Shown in pieces: positions 8,264-16,447 of a DNA stretch of 64,000 nucleotides; the stretch's first letter is position 1, and the number at the start of each line of letters is the position of its first letter. Under the pieces are notes generated by a model. It was not told the DNA's origin. It saw only the letters and a list, made by a program, of their open reading frames with translations, and ran no database searches. Location of the stretch: the NCBI GenBank assembly GCA_963762965.1, contig CAVXME010000001.1, positions 3,038,001 to 3,102,000 on the forward strand, in the 5' to 3' direction. Source of the DNA: DATBAX01 sp963762965. GTDB taxonomy: Bacteria; Acidobacteriota; Terriglobia; Terriglobales; Acidobacteriaceae. Both the position numbers and the translations under genes were made by a program.

Positions 8264-9472
8264 TTAATGAATCGCCGATCCTAAGGTAAAGATCGGCAGG
8301 TACAGCGAAATCAATATGCCTCCAACAAATACCGCCATAATGATCAGAATAATCGGCTCGATCAGGGCCATGGCCGCGCCCAGCGCGGTCTGCACATCCT
8401 CTTCGTAAAACTCCGCCACCGAATTTAGCATGGCGGGCAAAGCGCCGGTCGATTCTCCCACTTCGATCATCTCGACCGACAAGTCGGGAAACATTTTCTG
8501 TTCTTCCAGGCTCCGCGCCAGGGTCTGGCCTTCTCGGACTCGGATCACAGCCTCCGAAATACCGTTCAGAATGCGCCGGCTGCTCATGGAAACGCCAGCG
8601 GTTTCCAAGGACGGCACCAGTGGCATGCCTCCCACCAGCAGCGTGGACAGCATGCGGGCGAAGTTGGCAACCTGATACTTCAACCAGATTTCGCCCAGCA
8701 ACGGCAGCCGAAGGATCACTCGGTCAATCCGGTCCGCACCACGGTCGGTAGCCTTCCATCGCCAAAGAGCAATCACTAGCACCACAAACCCTGCAATCGC
8801 GAACGGCGCATACTTTTGCGCGTGATTTCCGATCGTCAGCATGATGAGCGTGATGGTCGGCAACTGCGCGCCCAGGTTCTCATACAGCTTGGCAAACTGC
8901 GGCACCACATAAGTGACCAGGAAGACCAGCATGCAAGACACTACCGAGACCAGCAGCGCCGGATAAACCAGCGAAACCGCCAGCTTTTTCTTGAAGGTAA
9001 GCGCCAGACGCTGGAATGCAATGTAGCGACCCAGCACCTCTTCCATGTTGCCGCTCTTCTCACCCGCCAGCAAGGTCGCAGTGTAAATCTTCGGAAAAAC
9101 CCGCTGTGCCGCAAAAGCGTCCGACAGCAATTCACCACCCTTGACCCGGTCCCGCACATTCTGGAGAAGGCTGCGTAGTTGCGCGTCCTTCTGGCGCTTG
9201 ATCAGCAGATCCAAAGAACTCAGAATCGGCAATCCGGCCTTGATCAGGGTCAGAAACTGCTGATTGTAAATAAGGAACGGGGTCTGCCGGACCTTGGAGT
9301 TCCGGCGAAGCTTGAAGTCTCCTCCGGAAAGCATGCCGCGTGGCTTGACCCAATAAACCAGGAAGCCCTGTTGCTCGAAGCGGTCGCGAATCTCGGATTC
9401 CGAGAACCCATTCTCGACCTGTTGCACCAGGTGCCCGCGTTCATCGGCTACTTTTACAAGAAATTCGGCCAT
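8264..9472 (-). CDS. pilC: Type IV pilus inner-membrane platform protein PilC (GspF family)
   Basis: A 402-residue polytopic protein with two GspF repeats. The first spans about residues 70-195 (LRSLLQNVRDRVKGGE, LLAGEKSGNMEEVLGR) and the second about 270-395 (VREGQTLARSLEEQKMFPDL, EVGESTGALPAMLNSVAEFYEEDV). Hydrophobic helices lie at about 172-195, 220-240 and 365-390. It forms the rotor-like platform over PilB. It is the first pil gene of the minus-strand operon, about 180 bp downstream of the lolA-like gene. Confidence 0.92.
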   Translation of the reverse strand: MAEFLVKVADERGHLVQQVENGFSESEIRDRFEQQGFLVYWVKPRGMLSGGDFKLRRNSKVRQTPFLIYNQQFLTLIKAGLPILSSLDLLIKRQKDAQLRSLLQNVRDRVKGGELLSDAFAAQRVFPKIYTATLLAGEKSGNMEEVLGRYIAFQRLALTFKKKLAVSLVYPALLVSVVSCMLVFLVTYVVPQFAKLYENLGAQLPTITLIMLTIGNHAQKYAPFAIAGFVVLVIALWRWKATDRGADRIDRVILRLPLLGEIWLKYQVANFARMLSTLLVGGMPLVPSLETAGVSMSSRRILNGISEAVIRVREGQTLARSLEEQKMFPDLSVEMIEVGESTGALPAMLNSVAEFYEEDVQTALGAAMALIEPIILIIMAVFVGGILISLYLPIFTLGSAIH

Positions 9473-9650
9473 GCCGTACTCTGGTTACCGTCCTGCCCAC
9501 CCAAGTCTAACATTGATGAAGGCGGTTCCGATGGGTTCGGTACCCGGTGGGTGTGCCCGCGGTAACCTCACAATCGGGGATGTCTTCGCCTTCCAACATT
9601 TCCTATAAGTGCCAGCAATTCATCATAGTTAGTGCTGCTTCCATCCCAGA

Positions 9651-10364
9651 CTATTGACCCAGTTCGCCGTCAATCACCTCGACTCCGGCAGGAGGTGCGA
9701 AATGGAAGCGTCGGTCGTCGATTCCTACATTCTCCTTCTGATTCGCGAAGCGATATTCGGTGACCGAGCCGTCCACTGCTTCCATTGAGATGCGGGTAAT
9801 CTGGTGCTCCGCGGTAACCTCCAGCAAAACCTGGCTGATGCGATCCGCCATCGCTACGGGGACGCCCCTCAGCACGAGGTCGCCAGGAACCAGCGGCGCC
9901 ACATCTGGAGCGAGAGATAATCCCTGTAACTCCTTCTCTAGTCGTGCTTTACCTAAAAGCAAGCCCAGCGGCGACCGCAGATCGTCCAGTTTGCGCATAG
10001 AAGTCTTCCGCACCTGACCATCCCCGGGAACGTAAAACCAGGCATCTTTCCCGTCGCCGAGAAACAGTTTCTCCTTGGGAGAACGGTATTCCCAGCGCAT
10101 CTTGCCAGGTTTTTTCAGCCAAAGTGTCCCGGATTCCGTCCGCTCCATTCCGGATCCCCGATAAATCTCGGTAAAGTCCGCTTGCAGCGTGCTCAGATGG
10201 TTGTAATGGCCGTCTATGGCGCGGGCGATGGTTGGAGCGTCGGAGGCCTGCGATGCTGCCGCCGTCGCCAGCATAAGAACCAAAAAGGCGCGATTCCATA
10301 CCACGGAATTTAATTTGCCAGCCGGCTTGATGTGATTAACCTCGCGTGAATTCAATGCAGCCAT
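9651..10364 (-). CDS. lolA: Outer-membrane lipoprotein carrier protein LolA-like
   Basis: A 237-residue periplasmic chaperone that ferries lipoproteins to the outer membrane. It has a leader ending near AAASQASDA, followed by the LolA signature HLSTLQADFTEIYRGSG, GTLWLKKPGKMRWEY and DAWFYVPGDGQVRK. The ATG at 10364 is chosen because GGAG lies seven bases upstream. Longer readings run into the neighbouring repeat and the methyltransferase gene. It may be the first gene of the transcript that continues into pilC, with a 178-bp gap in which I see no convincing promoter. Confidence 0.85.
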   Translation of the reverse strand: MAALNSREVNHIKPAGKLNSVVWNRAFLVLMLATAAASQASDAPTIARAIDGHYNHLSTLQADFTEIYRGSGMERTESGTLWLKKPGKMRWEYRSPKEKLFLGDGKDAWFYVPGDGQVRKTSMRKLDDLRSPLGLLLGKARLEKELQGLSLAPDVAPLVPGDLVLRGVPVAMADRISQVLLEVTAEHQITRISMEAVDGSVTEYRFANQKENVGIDDRRFHFAPPAGVEVIDGELGQ

Positions 10365-10404
10365 TACACAACTCCATTTTACCCCGCTTAAGATGGCGAC
10401 TTCT

Positions 10405-10496
10405 TTCTTTGCGTTCTTTGCGCCGACTTTGCGGCCTTGGCGGTTAAGAGCTTTAACCGCAAAGAGCGCAAAGAAGGGCTGCAAAGTTCGCAAAGT
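10405..10496. repeat. Long imperfect inverted repeat (CTTTGCG/CGCAAAG element)
   Basis: The left arm (about 10407-10450) carries CTTTGCGTTCTTTGCG and GGCGGTTAAGAGC; the right arm (about 10451-10495) carries GCTTTAACCGCAAAGAGCGC and GCAAAGTTCGCAAAG. The two arms are near-complementary and would form a long hairpin of about 40 bp between lolA and the methyltransferase gene. Elements of this wording occur as dispersed repeats in many environmental genomes. Confidence 0.7.
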
Positions 10497-10524
10497 AATG
10501 CGCGCCTGAGATTCTGGGATTGCA

Positions 10525-11265
10525 TCACAACTCTCGTTCACGATAGATCGCAAATTGATGTGTCCTGTGGAGCTTCTGCAACGCCGAACTTTGGACGAGA
10601 ACATGCTCGAGCAGCGGATTGTGATACAGCAAGTACACCGGCCGGGGATCTTCGCGCAGCGTTTTTTCAAGATTCACAATGAATTCCTGCAAGCCTGGTT
10701 CCGGTAAAGGATTAAAGAGGTAGAGCACCATCGGTTCTGAAGGGAAGACAAACTTTGCGGCGTCACCGCACACGGATTCCAGTGCGAAGCATTGCTGTGA
10801 ATCACTGCGGTAGCGGTTTATGTTTTCCTGCGCAATACGGTGCAGCTCAGGCAGTAGTTCGATCCCAAGAATGCGGCGGAAGGGAAAATCCGCGGCCATG
10901 AGCAAAGCCCGGCCTTTGCCCGATCCGATATCGATAAATGTAAATTCCTTAAAATCGAGATTGTGACTCTCCAGCATTTCGCGGAACAGCGCCGGCTCTG
11001 TGGGTTGGTAGGGAGAATGAAAAAGACCAAGCAAACGGGTTTGCCAACTGATCGTGGCCCCGGTCGTATCGACGCGATTGTCCCAATCGTAGTCCACATC
11101 GCCATAGCGCTGCCTTCGCCGTTCGGCGGTTGAATCACGGAGAAATTCCCAGCAGATCGCCAGAAAATCTCGAAGAGTCGATAGGAAGCCGTGTTGCGCC
11201 GAATGTTGTTTCCACCATCCCCGGATCGTGGGAAAGAGTTTTGGATTCGTGGGCACTACTCCCAT
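10525..11265 (-). CDS. Class I SAM-dependent methyltransferase
   Basis: A 246-residue protein. The SAM-binding motif I is FIDIGSGKGRALL (around residue 110), followed by GIELLPELHRIAQENI (motif II acidic Glu) and VLYLFNPLPEPGL at the motif IV position. The N-terminal hundred residues include a Trp/Arg-rich segment and no catalytic motif. The substrate cannot be told from sequence. It lies upstream of lolA on the same strand, separated by the inverted repeat, so co-transcription is doubtful. Confidence 0.8.
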   Translation of the reverse strand: MGVVPTNPKLFPTIRGWWKQHSAQHGFLSTLRDFLAICWEFLRDSTAERRRQRYGDVDYDWDNRVDTTGATISWQTRLLGLFHSPYQPTEPALFREMLESHNLDFKEFTFIDIGSGKGRALLMAADFPFRRILGIELLPELHRIAQENINRYRSDSQQCFALESVCGDAAKFVFPSEPMVLYLFNPLPEPGLQEFIVNLEKTLREDPRPVYLLYHNPLLEHVLVQSSALQKLHRTHQFAIYREREL

Positions 11266-11371
11266 CGTAATGCAACCCCAGGCGCTAAAGCGCGTGTGCT
11301 ATTGATGGCTTGGCGGCCCGACTGGAAGCCTGGCCCTTCCCGATTTCTCGCGAGGGAGCTTCTTCAGGTCT

Positions 11372-12307
11372 CTAATCGTAATCAGAAGGCAAGAACTTGG
11401 GTACCTTTGGCGGGACGTAGCCTGGCGGAGTGCCTTTCTCAATAAAGGGAAGCCGGTCAGGATCGCGCACTTCAATGCGTCCGTCCGCCACTAGTTTGTA
11501 GGGAACACCGAGTGGATCCAGCGGAACGCCGCGTAGGAGGCCTGCCGTCTGGAGATCCGAAAAGCTGACCGGAAAATGTCCCGTCTTTTCTTTGTAAGCC
11601 TGAGTGAGCTTTTCCAGGCCGGTGACGTCTTCATCCACTTGAATGGCCCGCAGGTGAGCGGTGGCGTTGGCCCGAATACTGGAATCGTGAGTGGATTGGT
11701 AAGCCATAGTCCACATAAGTCTGGCCGTGGCGATGTCTCCGGCGTGCTCCGCCATCTGGCCGGCCAGCACTTTCAGAAATTGATTGGTATTGGGCAGGCG
11801 GGAGCCGCGCGCAAAAGCGTCGGCGGCTTTGCCATAATCCTTCAGCTCAACGTAATTAATGAAACCCAACTCGTAATACAGCTGCCATTCATTGGGATTA
11901 TTGCGAATGCCGTACTCCACCAACTGGATGGCACGATCGGGCATGCCCGCGCCGTTCGGGGGGCGGGGAGCGAGAAAGTTTGCGCCAAACTCATAGGCGA
12001 CGATCAGGTGCGGGTCGAGCGAGGTGGTGATCTCGAGTAAAGGAGCCAGCAAAGCGTAATGCTCGGCACCTCCGTTGTGCTTAGTGCCAAAATACTGGAC
12101 CGCGCGGGTCCAGTACACATCGGCCAGCAGCCCATCATAGCCGAGGCTGAGGCGTTTCAATACTTTCGGGGAGGGGATGTAAAGCACTTCTTCGAGGGTG
12201 GCCTGGCTTCGAATATGGTCTAGATGATGCAGCAGTACGGCCGATCCCGACAAACAGACCACCAGCAGGAAACTGGCCGCAATCGTAGCTCGTCGGGAGG
12301 CGCTCAT
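11372..12307 (-). CDS. TPR-like membrane-anchored protein linked to ABC-2 exporter
   Basis: A 311-residue protein with one N-terminal membrane helix (about residues 9-28), then helical repeats of TPR/SEL1 type (YGIRNNPNEWQLYYELGFI, DYGKAADAFARGSRLP, HAGDIATARLMWTMAYQS). The tail (FPVSFSDLQTAGLLRGVPLDPLG, PYKLVADGRIEVRD) resembles the small C-terminal domain of pseudopilin-like proteins. Its ATG overlaps the permease stop codon (ATGA), so it belongs to the exporter operon. Its role is unknown; it may be a periplasmic adaptor. Confidence 0.65.
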   Translation of the reverse strand: MSASRRATIAASFLLVVCLSGSAVLLHHLDHIRSQATLEEVLYIPSPKVLKRLSLGYDGLLADVYWTRAVQYFGTKHNGGAEHYALLAPLLEITTSLDPHLIVAYEFGANFLAPRPPNGAGMPDRAIQLVEYGIRNNPNEWQLYYELGFINYVELKDYGKAADAFARGSRLPNTNQFLKVLAGQMAEHAGDIATARLMWTMAYQSTHDSSIRANATAHLRAIQVDEDVTGLEKLTQAYKEKTGHFPVSFSDLQTAGLLRGVPLDPLGVPYKLVADGRIEVRDPDRLPFIEKGTPPGYVPPKVPKFLPSDYD

Positions 12308-13080
12308 TTCAGGTTCCGATGTTCAAAAATCAGAACTGCGCCGCATATTGCCATGGTGGTGTACATCAGAGCGTAAGCGGTGTTGTAGAAGATCAATTGC
12401 GCAGACACCGGCTGCTCATGCGCCACCAGGCTAATCACGTTGAGTGCGGAAAAATTCGGCAGCAGATAAGCCGCTCCAGTAGCCAGCCAGCGGGTGAACC
12501 CCTGGGTCATGGCGGCAAATCCGCGCAAGTCCTCGGCGAAGCTTCCGATCACGAACACACAAAACGCGAACACCGCCGACATGAGTGGCGAAGAATAGCA
12601 AGAGAACAACAACGCCAGGGCGGTCATCATCAGAAACTGCAAAACAATGAAATACAGCGCGACCAATACCCAGGCGTCGGTCCTTTGGAAATGGCGGGAC
12701 ACATAGAGCAACGCCGCAAACACCCCGATGGCCATGAAAAATGTATTGACCACCAGCGTTCCCGACAACCCGAAGAACTTGCCGACGATAAACTCCCAGC
12801 GCCGCACCGGCCGCGAAAGCACGGTGTAAAGCGTGCGCTTGTCCATTTCCTTCGAGACCAGTCCGATGCCAATGAAAATGGCGATTACCGTCCCGAACAG
12901 CGAGACCGCAGTGAGTCCTAAATTGATCACGACCAACCGTTCGATGCCGAACGAAATCTGTCCCACCAGAATGGCGGCGCCGGACATCAGAACTGCAAAC
13001 GCAATCAGGTTATAGAGCACGCGATCGCGTACTGCTTCCCGGAAAGTATTTGCGGCAATATGCAAAATGCGGCTGTTCAT
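12304..13080 (-). CDS. ABC-2 type transporter permease
   Basis: A 258-residue membrane protein with six predicted helices and the ABC-2 pattern: an N-terminal FREAVRDRVLYNL segment, VSKEMDKRTLYTVLSRPVRRWEFIVGKFFGL before the second helix pair, and a C-terminal helix ending in a short basic tail. It forms the membrane channel for the ATPase encoded immediately upstream, with overlapping start and stop codons on both sides. The substrate is unknown. Confidence 0.85.
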   Translation of the reverse strand: MNSRILHIAANTFREAVRDRVLYNLIAFAVLMSGAAILVGQISFGIERLVVINLGLTAVSLFGTVIAIFIGIGLVSKEMDKRTLYTVLSRPVRRWEFIVGKFFGLSGTLVVNTFFMAIGVFAALLYVSRHFQRTDAWVLVALYFIVLQFLMMTALALLFSCYSSPLMSAVFAFCVFVIGSFAEDLRGFAAMTQGFTRWLATGAAYLLPNFSALNVISLVAHEQPVSAQLIFYNTAYALMYTTMAICGAVLIFEHRNLK

Positions 13081-14018
13081 GCCGTTACTCCCGCTGACGG
13101 CTGCGCAGGCTTGACTTGGGCCACGAAGTAATCTTCCAGAGACCTGCGGACGGGAATTACCGAAACCAGCCGCAGCCGGTCCCGCCGCAGGGCTTCAATG
13201 GCGGCGTCCTGATTTTCCTCCGCCAGCACCGCCCTGACGGTTGAGCCCACGACCTGACACTCCGCGCCGAAGGCCCGCAGGGCTGCCGGCACGCTGGTGC
13301 CTTGCCAGACCATCTCCACTTTCCCGTGCACGTTCGAGATCAGGTCGGCCACCGCGCCTACGCCGCGCAATTGTCCCAGGTTCATGATGGCCACCCGGTC
13401 ACACAAGGCTTCGGCGTCGGACAGGATGTGGGTGGAAAAAAAGACGGTTTTGCCTTCGTGCTTCAATTCCGCCATAAGGTCGCGCACTTCGCGACGGCCG
13501 ATGGGATCCAGGCCCGACATGGGCTCGTCAAAGAAAACGATCCTGGGATCATGCAGAATGGCTTGCGCGATGCCTACGCGCTGCAACATCCCCTTGGAAA
13601 ACTTGCGCAGCTGCACTCCGGCGGAATCCGTGAGTCCAACCCGCTGCAAGATATGGCTGACTTTATGAGATCGTTCTTTGGCCGGGACACCCGAAAGCTG
13701 GCCATAGTATTCGAGCAGTTCACGCGCCGTCAGATAGTCGTAAAAATATGGCTGTTCCGGAAGAAAACCGATCTGCGCTTTCATGCGGGGATCGTTGACT
13801 TCCATCCCCAGGATGCGGGCCGAACCCGCGGTCGGGAACACCAGGCCCATGAGCAGTTTGAGGGTGGTGGTCTTGCCGGCGCCGTTCGGTCCGAGAAAGC
13901 CGAAAATCTCGCCCTCCTCCACTTTCAGATGGAGCGGCAGCAAGGCCCGCTTCGGCCGCTTGCGCCAGAAGCCCACGCTATAGGTCTTTTCCAGACCGAT
14001 GATTTCTATGGCGGACAT
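13077..14018 (-). CDS. ABC transporter ATP-binding protein
   Basis: A 313-residue ATPase. Walker A is GPNGAGKT (about 44-51), the Q-loop is GFLPEQPYFYDYLTARE, the signature is a degenerate KFSKGMLQRV (about 140) in place of LSGGQ, Walker B is IVFFDEPMSGLDP, and the H-loop is FFSTHILSDAE. The C-terminal 80 residues form a regulatory domain seen in multidrug/lipid exporters. It is the first gene of a three-gene operon (ATPase, permease, TPR protein), translationally coupled to the permease. Confidence 0.88.
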   Translation of the reverse strand: MSAIEIIGLEKTYSVGFWRKRPKRALLPLHLKVEEGEIFGFLGPNGAGKTTTLKLLMGLVFPTAGSARILGMEVNDPRMKAQIGFLPEQPYFYDYLTARELLEYYGQLSGVPAKERSHKVSHILQRVGLTDSAGVQLRKFSKGMLQRVGIAQAILHDPRIVFFDEPMSGLDPIGRREVRDLMAELKHEGKTVFFSTHILSDAEALCDRVAIMNLGQLRGVGAVADLISNVHGKVEMVWQGTSVPAALRAFGAECQVVGSTVRAVLAEENQDAAIEALRRDRLRLVSVIPVRRSLEDYFVAQVKPAQPSAGVTA

Positions 14019-14111
14019 GGCAGGGAATGCGCTTGGGGCATTTGCCCAAAGAAAATTATATGCAAAATTCCCCTCGCCATGAGATGACCGCCAGGGTACC
14101 CGACATTACCA

Positions 14112-14145
14112 AAGTAAAACGGCCAGGACTTGCGTCCTGGCCGTT
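14112..14145 (-). terminator. Rho-independent terminator of pilin gene 1
   Basis: On the minus strand a perfect 12-bp stem AACGGCCAGGAC/GTCCTGGCCGTT closed by a GCAA tetraloop is followed by TTTTACTTT. It lies about 45 nt after the stop of the first pilin gene. Confidence 0.85.
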
Positions 14146-14189
14146 GATGGCTCAATACCCTCCCCCAGGTATTTGCCAAAACTGTCCGA

Positions 14190-14732
14190 TTACTGGAGTA
14201 CCGTGTAAGCGAGGCAGCCTGAATCGGTGGTCTGCTGACTCGGTGCCGCCGTCGGCGAAGTGTAACGGATCACGGTGTCTTCATTGGCGCAAAAGCCGCG
14301 TACGCCGGTCTGGTTCCAGTTCTGCGGGATGGAGCTGACCGTCAACAGGGTGTTGATGGTAGCGCCGCTCCCAACGCTCGGTGTGGCCTGAAACAAGTAG
14401 CCGCTCTTGCTGCCCAGCGCCAGCGTGTTGTCAATCAAGCAGGCGGTGGTCGAGGACAAAGTGCAAGGCGAACCGCTGCCGCCCAGGGTGACCAGATTGG
14501 CGGCATAGCCGACAGTCGGATTGGCCGTCATGTAAGTCACTTCCGCCGTGTTGATGGTTCGAACCGAAGCCACTGCGGACGACTCGTTGGCCGCAATACG
14601 TGCACGCAACAGATTCGGAATGGCAATCGCAGCGATAATCAGGATAATCGCCACCACGATAAGCAGTTCGATAAGCGAGAATCCCTTTGTTCTTGGGTGT
14701 GGCTCACGAACCAAAGTTGTCTTGTTTTGCAT
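14190..14732 (-). CDS. pilA: Type IV major pilin paralog 1
   Basis: A 180-residue prepilin with a basic leader ending RTKG, cleavage before FSLIELLIVVAIILII, and the obligatory Glu at +5. A variable head domain follows with TINTAEVTY, Cys residues at SPCTLSSTTACL and GFCANED, and the C-terminal SGCLAYTVLQ; four cysteines could make two disulfides. It starts at the ATG at 14732 with AGGGGG just upstream. It is one of three tandem paralogs, each with its own promoter-like and terminator sequences, so they need not be co-transcribed. It is the only copy with an extended 17-residue leader. Confidence 0.92.
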   Translation of the reverse strand: MQNKTTLVREPHPRTKGFSLIELLIVVAIILIIAAIAIPNLLRARIAANESSAVASVRTINTAEVTYMTANPTVGYAANLVTLGGSGSPCTLSSTTACLIDNTLALGSKSGYLFQATPSVGSGATINTLLTVSSIPQNWNQTGVRGFCANEDTVIRYTSPTAAPSQQTTDSGCLAYTVLQ

Positions 14733-14758
14733 CACCGCCCCCTTGCGCTAGTAATGAT

Positions 14759-14774
14759 TGCAAGTTTCTGGCCA
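14759..14774 (-). promoter_or_regulatory. Sigma-54-type -24/-12 promoter of pilin gene 1
   Basis: The minus strand reads TGGCCAGAAACTTGCA, which matches the sigma-54 consensus TGGCAC-N5-TTGC with the invariant GG and GC at the correct 10-base spacing. Transcription would begin near 14748, leaving a 5' leader of about 16 nt that still contains the Shine-Dalgarno. Sigma-54 control of major pilin genes is established in Pseudomonas and Myxococcus. That this site is active is inferred. Confidence 0.6.
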
Positions 14775-15034
14775 CCCCTCCCAGTTTTCACTGGCGGCCA
14801 GTCGATATAAAACAAAGTCATTGATATGATAGATTTACGAGGACTAACGATGCAAAAAGAGGGCTTTAGTTTTTGCCATCTGGGCTTGAAACTTGACAGT
14901 TCTTGTCAAGCAGCGACAATAAATCTCAATTCGAGAGCCTTCCTCAATTTCGGAAATAGTCCTAGTTGCAAGAGGTTAGCCCCCAAATTCGTCTCAGGAT
15001 CTGCAAGATTGGGGCGCGTTGGAAGAGAAAGAAA

Positions 15035-15069
15035 ACATAAAGAGTATCGGATATTGCCATCCGATGCTC
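15035..15069 (-). terminator. Rho-independent terminator of pilin gene 2
   Basis: On the minus strand GAGCATCGGATG, loop GCAA and TATCCGATACTC form a 12-bp stem with one mismatch and one G-T pair, followed by TTTATGTTTTC. The 5' arm is identical to that of the third pilin gene's terminator. Confidence 0.75.
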
Positions 15070-15093
15070 CCGGCCGGTACCTCTGCGCTCGGG

Positions 15094-15606
15094 CTACTGG
15101 AGCGTCGTATAAGCCGCACAGGTGGAATCGGTCGTTTGCTGGCTGGGTGCCGCGGTTGGCGCAACGTAACGAATCACAGCATCTTCGTTGGAGCAGAAGC
15201 CGCGTACCCCGGTTTGATTCCAGTTCTGTGGGACAGCGCTCACCGTCAGCGTGCTATTGACCGTGCCTGCTCCCCCGTTGTGCGGGGTGGTCACAAACAC
15301 GTAGCCGCTCTTGCTGCCCTGTGCCAGTGTATTGTCAATAAAACAAGATGACGTCGCGGACAAACCGCACGGCGAACCACTGCCGCCCAGGATGGCCAGA
15401 TTCGCCGCATAGCCGATCGTAGGATTGGCGGCCTGGTAAGCGACTTCCGCCGTATTGATGGTACGAATCGAACCCACGGCCGAGGACTCGTTGGCGGCAA
15501 TGCGTGCGCGTAACAGGTTAGGAATGGCAATCGCAGCGATAATCAGGATGATCGCCACAACGATGAGCAATTCAATTAGGGAAAAACCTCTTTGTTTCCG
15601 TGTCAT
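15094..15606 (-). CDS. pilA: Type IV major pilin paralog 2
   Basis: A 170-residue prepilin with a short leader MTRKQRG, a cleavage site before FSLIELLIVVAIILII, and the Glu at +5. The head domain is closely related to its two neighbours but has replaced segments (ATSSCFIDNTLAQGSKSGYVF, HNGGAGTVNSTL). Four cysteines are conserved. The 5' leader contains a sigma-54-like element, and a hairpin terminator follows. It is probably a recent tandem duplicate, with differences concentrated in surface loops. Confidence 0.92.
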   Translation of the reverse strand: MTRKQRGFSLIELLIVVAIILIIAAIAIPNLLRARIAANESSAVGSIRTINTAEVAYQAANPTIGYAANLAILGGSGSPCGLSATSSCFIDNTLAQGSKSGYVFVTTPHNGGAGTVNSTLTVSAVPQNWNQTGVRGFCSNEDAVIRYVAPTAAPSQQTTDSTCAAYTTLQ

Positions 15607-15663
15607 TTTGCTTTTGCCCCATTCAGTATCGTGATTTCAGAAACGGTAGTTTTCAATGTTTTC

Positions 15664-15678
15664 GCACGTTTGGCGCCA
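15664..15678 (-). promoter_or_regulatory. Sigma-54-like promoter of pilin gene 2
   Basis: The minus strand reads TGGCGCCAAACGTGC, with GG and GC at the 10-base spacing required by sigma-54. The -12 half is GTGC rather than TTGC, so the match is weaker than for pilin 1. The start of transcription would lie about 47 nt before the ATG. Confidence 0.42.
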
Positions 15679-15774
15679 GATTGGAAGTACCAACCAGGGG
15701 TCTTGCATCCACGAACCGCTTTGAATTTTTCGATGGTCGAAACTGCACGAAATGGCGAAACGATGGTCGAACAA

Positions 15775-15810
15775 GAGTAAAAGAGCATCGGATGTTGCCA
15801 TCCGATGCTC
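15775..15810 (-). terminator. Rho-independent terminator of pilin gene 3
   Basis: A perfect 12-bp stem GAGCATCGGATG/CATCCGATGCTC with a GCAA tetraloop is followed on the minus strand by TTTTACTCTTG. It lies about 44 nt downstream of the third pilin stop codon. Confidence 0.85.
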
Positions 15811-15853
15811 CTGGCTTGTACCCTCCCCCGGATACTTTGCCCAAACGGTCAAA

Positions 15854-16363
15854 CTACTGGAGTACCGTGTAAGCCGCGCAGGTGGAATCGGTCGTCTGCT
15901 GGCTAGGTGCCGCTACCGGTGAAACGAAACGGATGACGGCATCTTCGTTAGAGCAGAAGCCGCGTACGCCCGTCTGGTTCCAGTTCTGCGGGATGCTGCT
16001 CACGGTCAGCAGGTTGTTGGTCGGCGAACCGGCACCAACCTGCGGAGTGGCAACGAACAGGTAGCCGCTCTTGCTGCCCAGCGCCAGAGTGTTGTCAATC
16101 AAGCAAGCAGTGCTGGCGGACAAGGTGCAAGGCGAACCGCTGCCGCCCAAGGTGGCCAAGTTTGCAGCATAGCCGATGGTCGGGTTGGCGGTCTGGTAAG
16201 TGATTTCCGCAGTGTTGATGGTACGGATCGAAGCCACCGAAGACGACTCGTTAGCCGCAATACGCGCACGCAACAGGTTAGGAATGGCGATGGCAGCGAT
16301 GATCAAAATGATCGCGACCACGATGAGCAACTCGATCAGTGAAAAACCCTTCTGTTTCCGCAT
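15854..16363 (-). CDS. pilA: Type IV major pilin paralog 3
   Basis: A 169-residue prepilin with a leader MRKQKG followed by FSLIELLIVVAIILII and the Glu at +5. The head has the same four-cysteine pattern and the terminal CAAYTVLQ. The ATG at 16363 has GAGG about 10 bases upstream; the longer reading adds an implausible 29-residue extension. A sigma-54-like element lies upstream and a perfect hairpin terminator downstream. It is the most upstream pilin of the array and lies divergent from the Rieske oxygenase gene. Confidence 0.92.
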   Translation of the reverse strand: MRKQKGFSLIELLIVVAIILIIAAIAIPNLLRARIAANESSSVASIRTINTAEITYQTANPTIGYAANLATLGGSGSPCTLSASTACLIDNTLALGSKSGYLFVATPQVGAGSPTNNLLTVSSIPQNWNQTGVRGFCSNEDAVIRFVSPVAAPSQQTTDSTCAAYTVLQ

Positions 16364-16432
16364 CTCGTTTTCCCTCTTCTCCGAATGATTTGAATAGCTT
16401 GGTCTCAGTAGACCCAATTGCCGACTATGTTC

Positions 16433-16447
16433 GCATTTTAGCCGCCA
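16433..16447 (-). promoter_or_regulatory. Sigma-54-like promoter of pilin gene 3
   Basis: The minus strand reads TGGCGGCTAAAATGC: GG and GC at sigma-54 spacing, -12 half ATGC. The match is modest, but it sits in the same relation to the gene as the elements before the other two pilins. The rest of the 374-bp divergent region (16364-16737) shows no gene and only a short GTATCCC tandem repeat near 16535. Confidence 0.38.
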
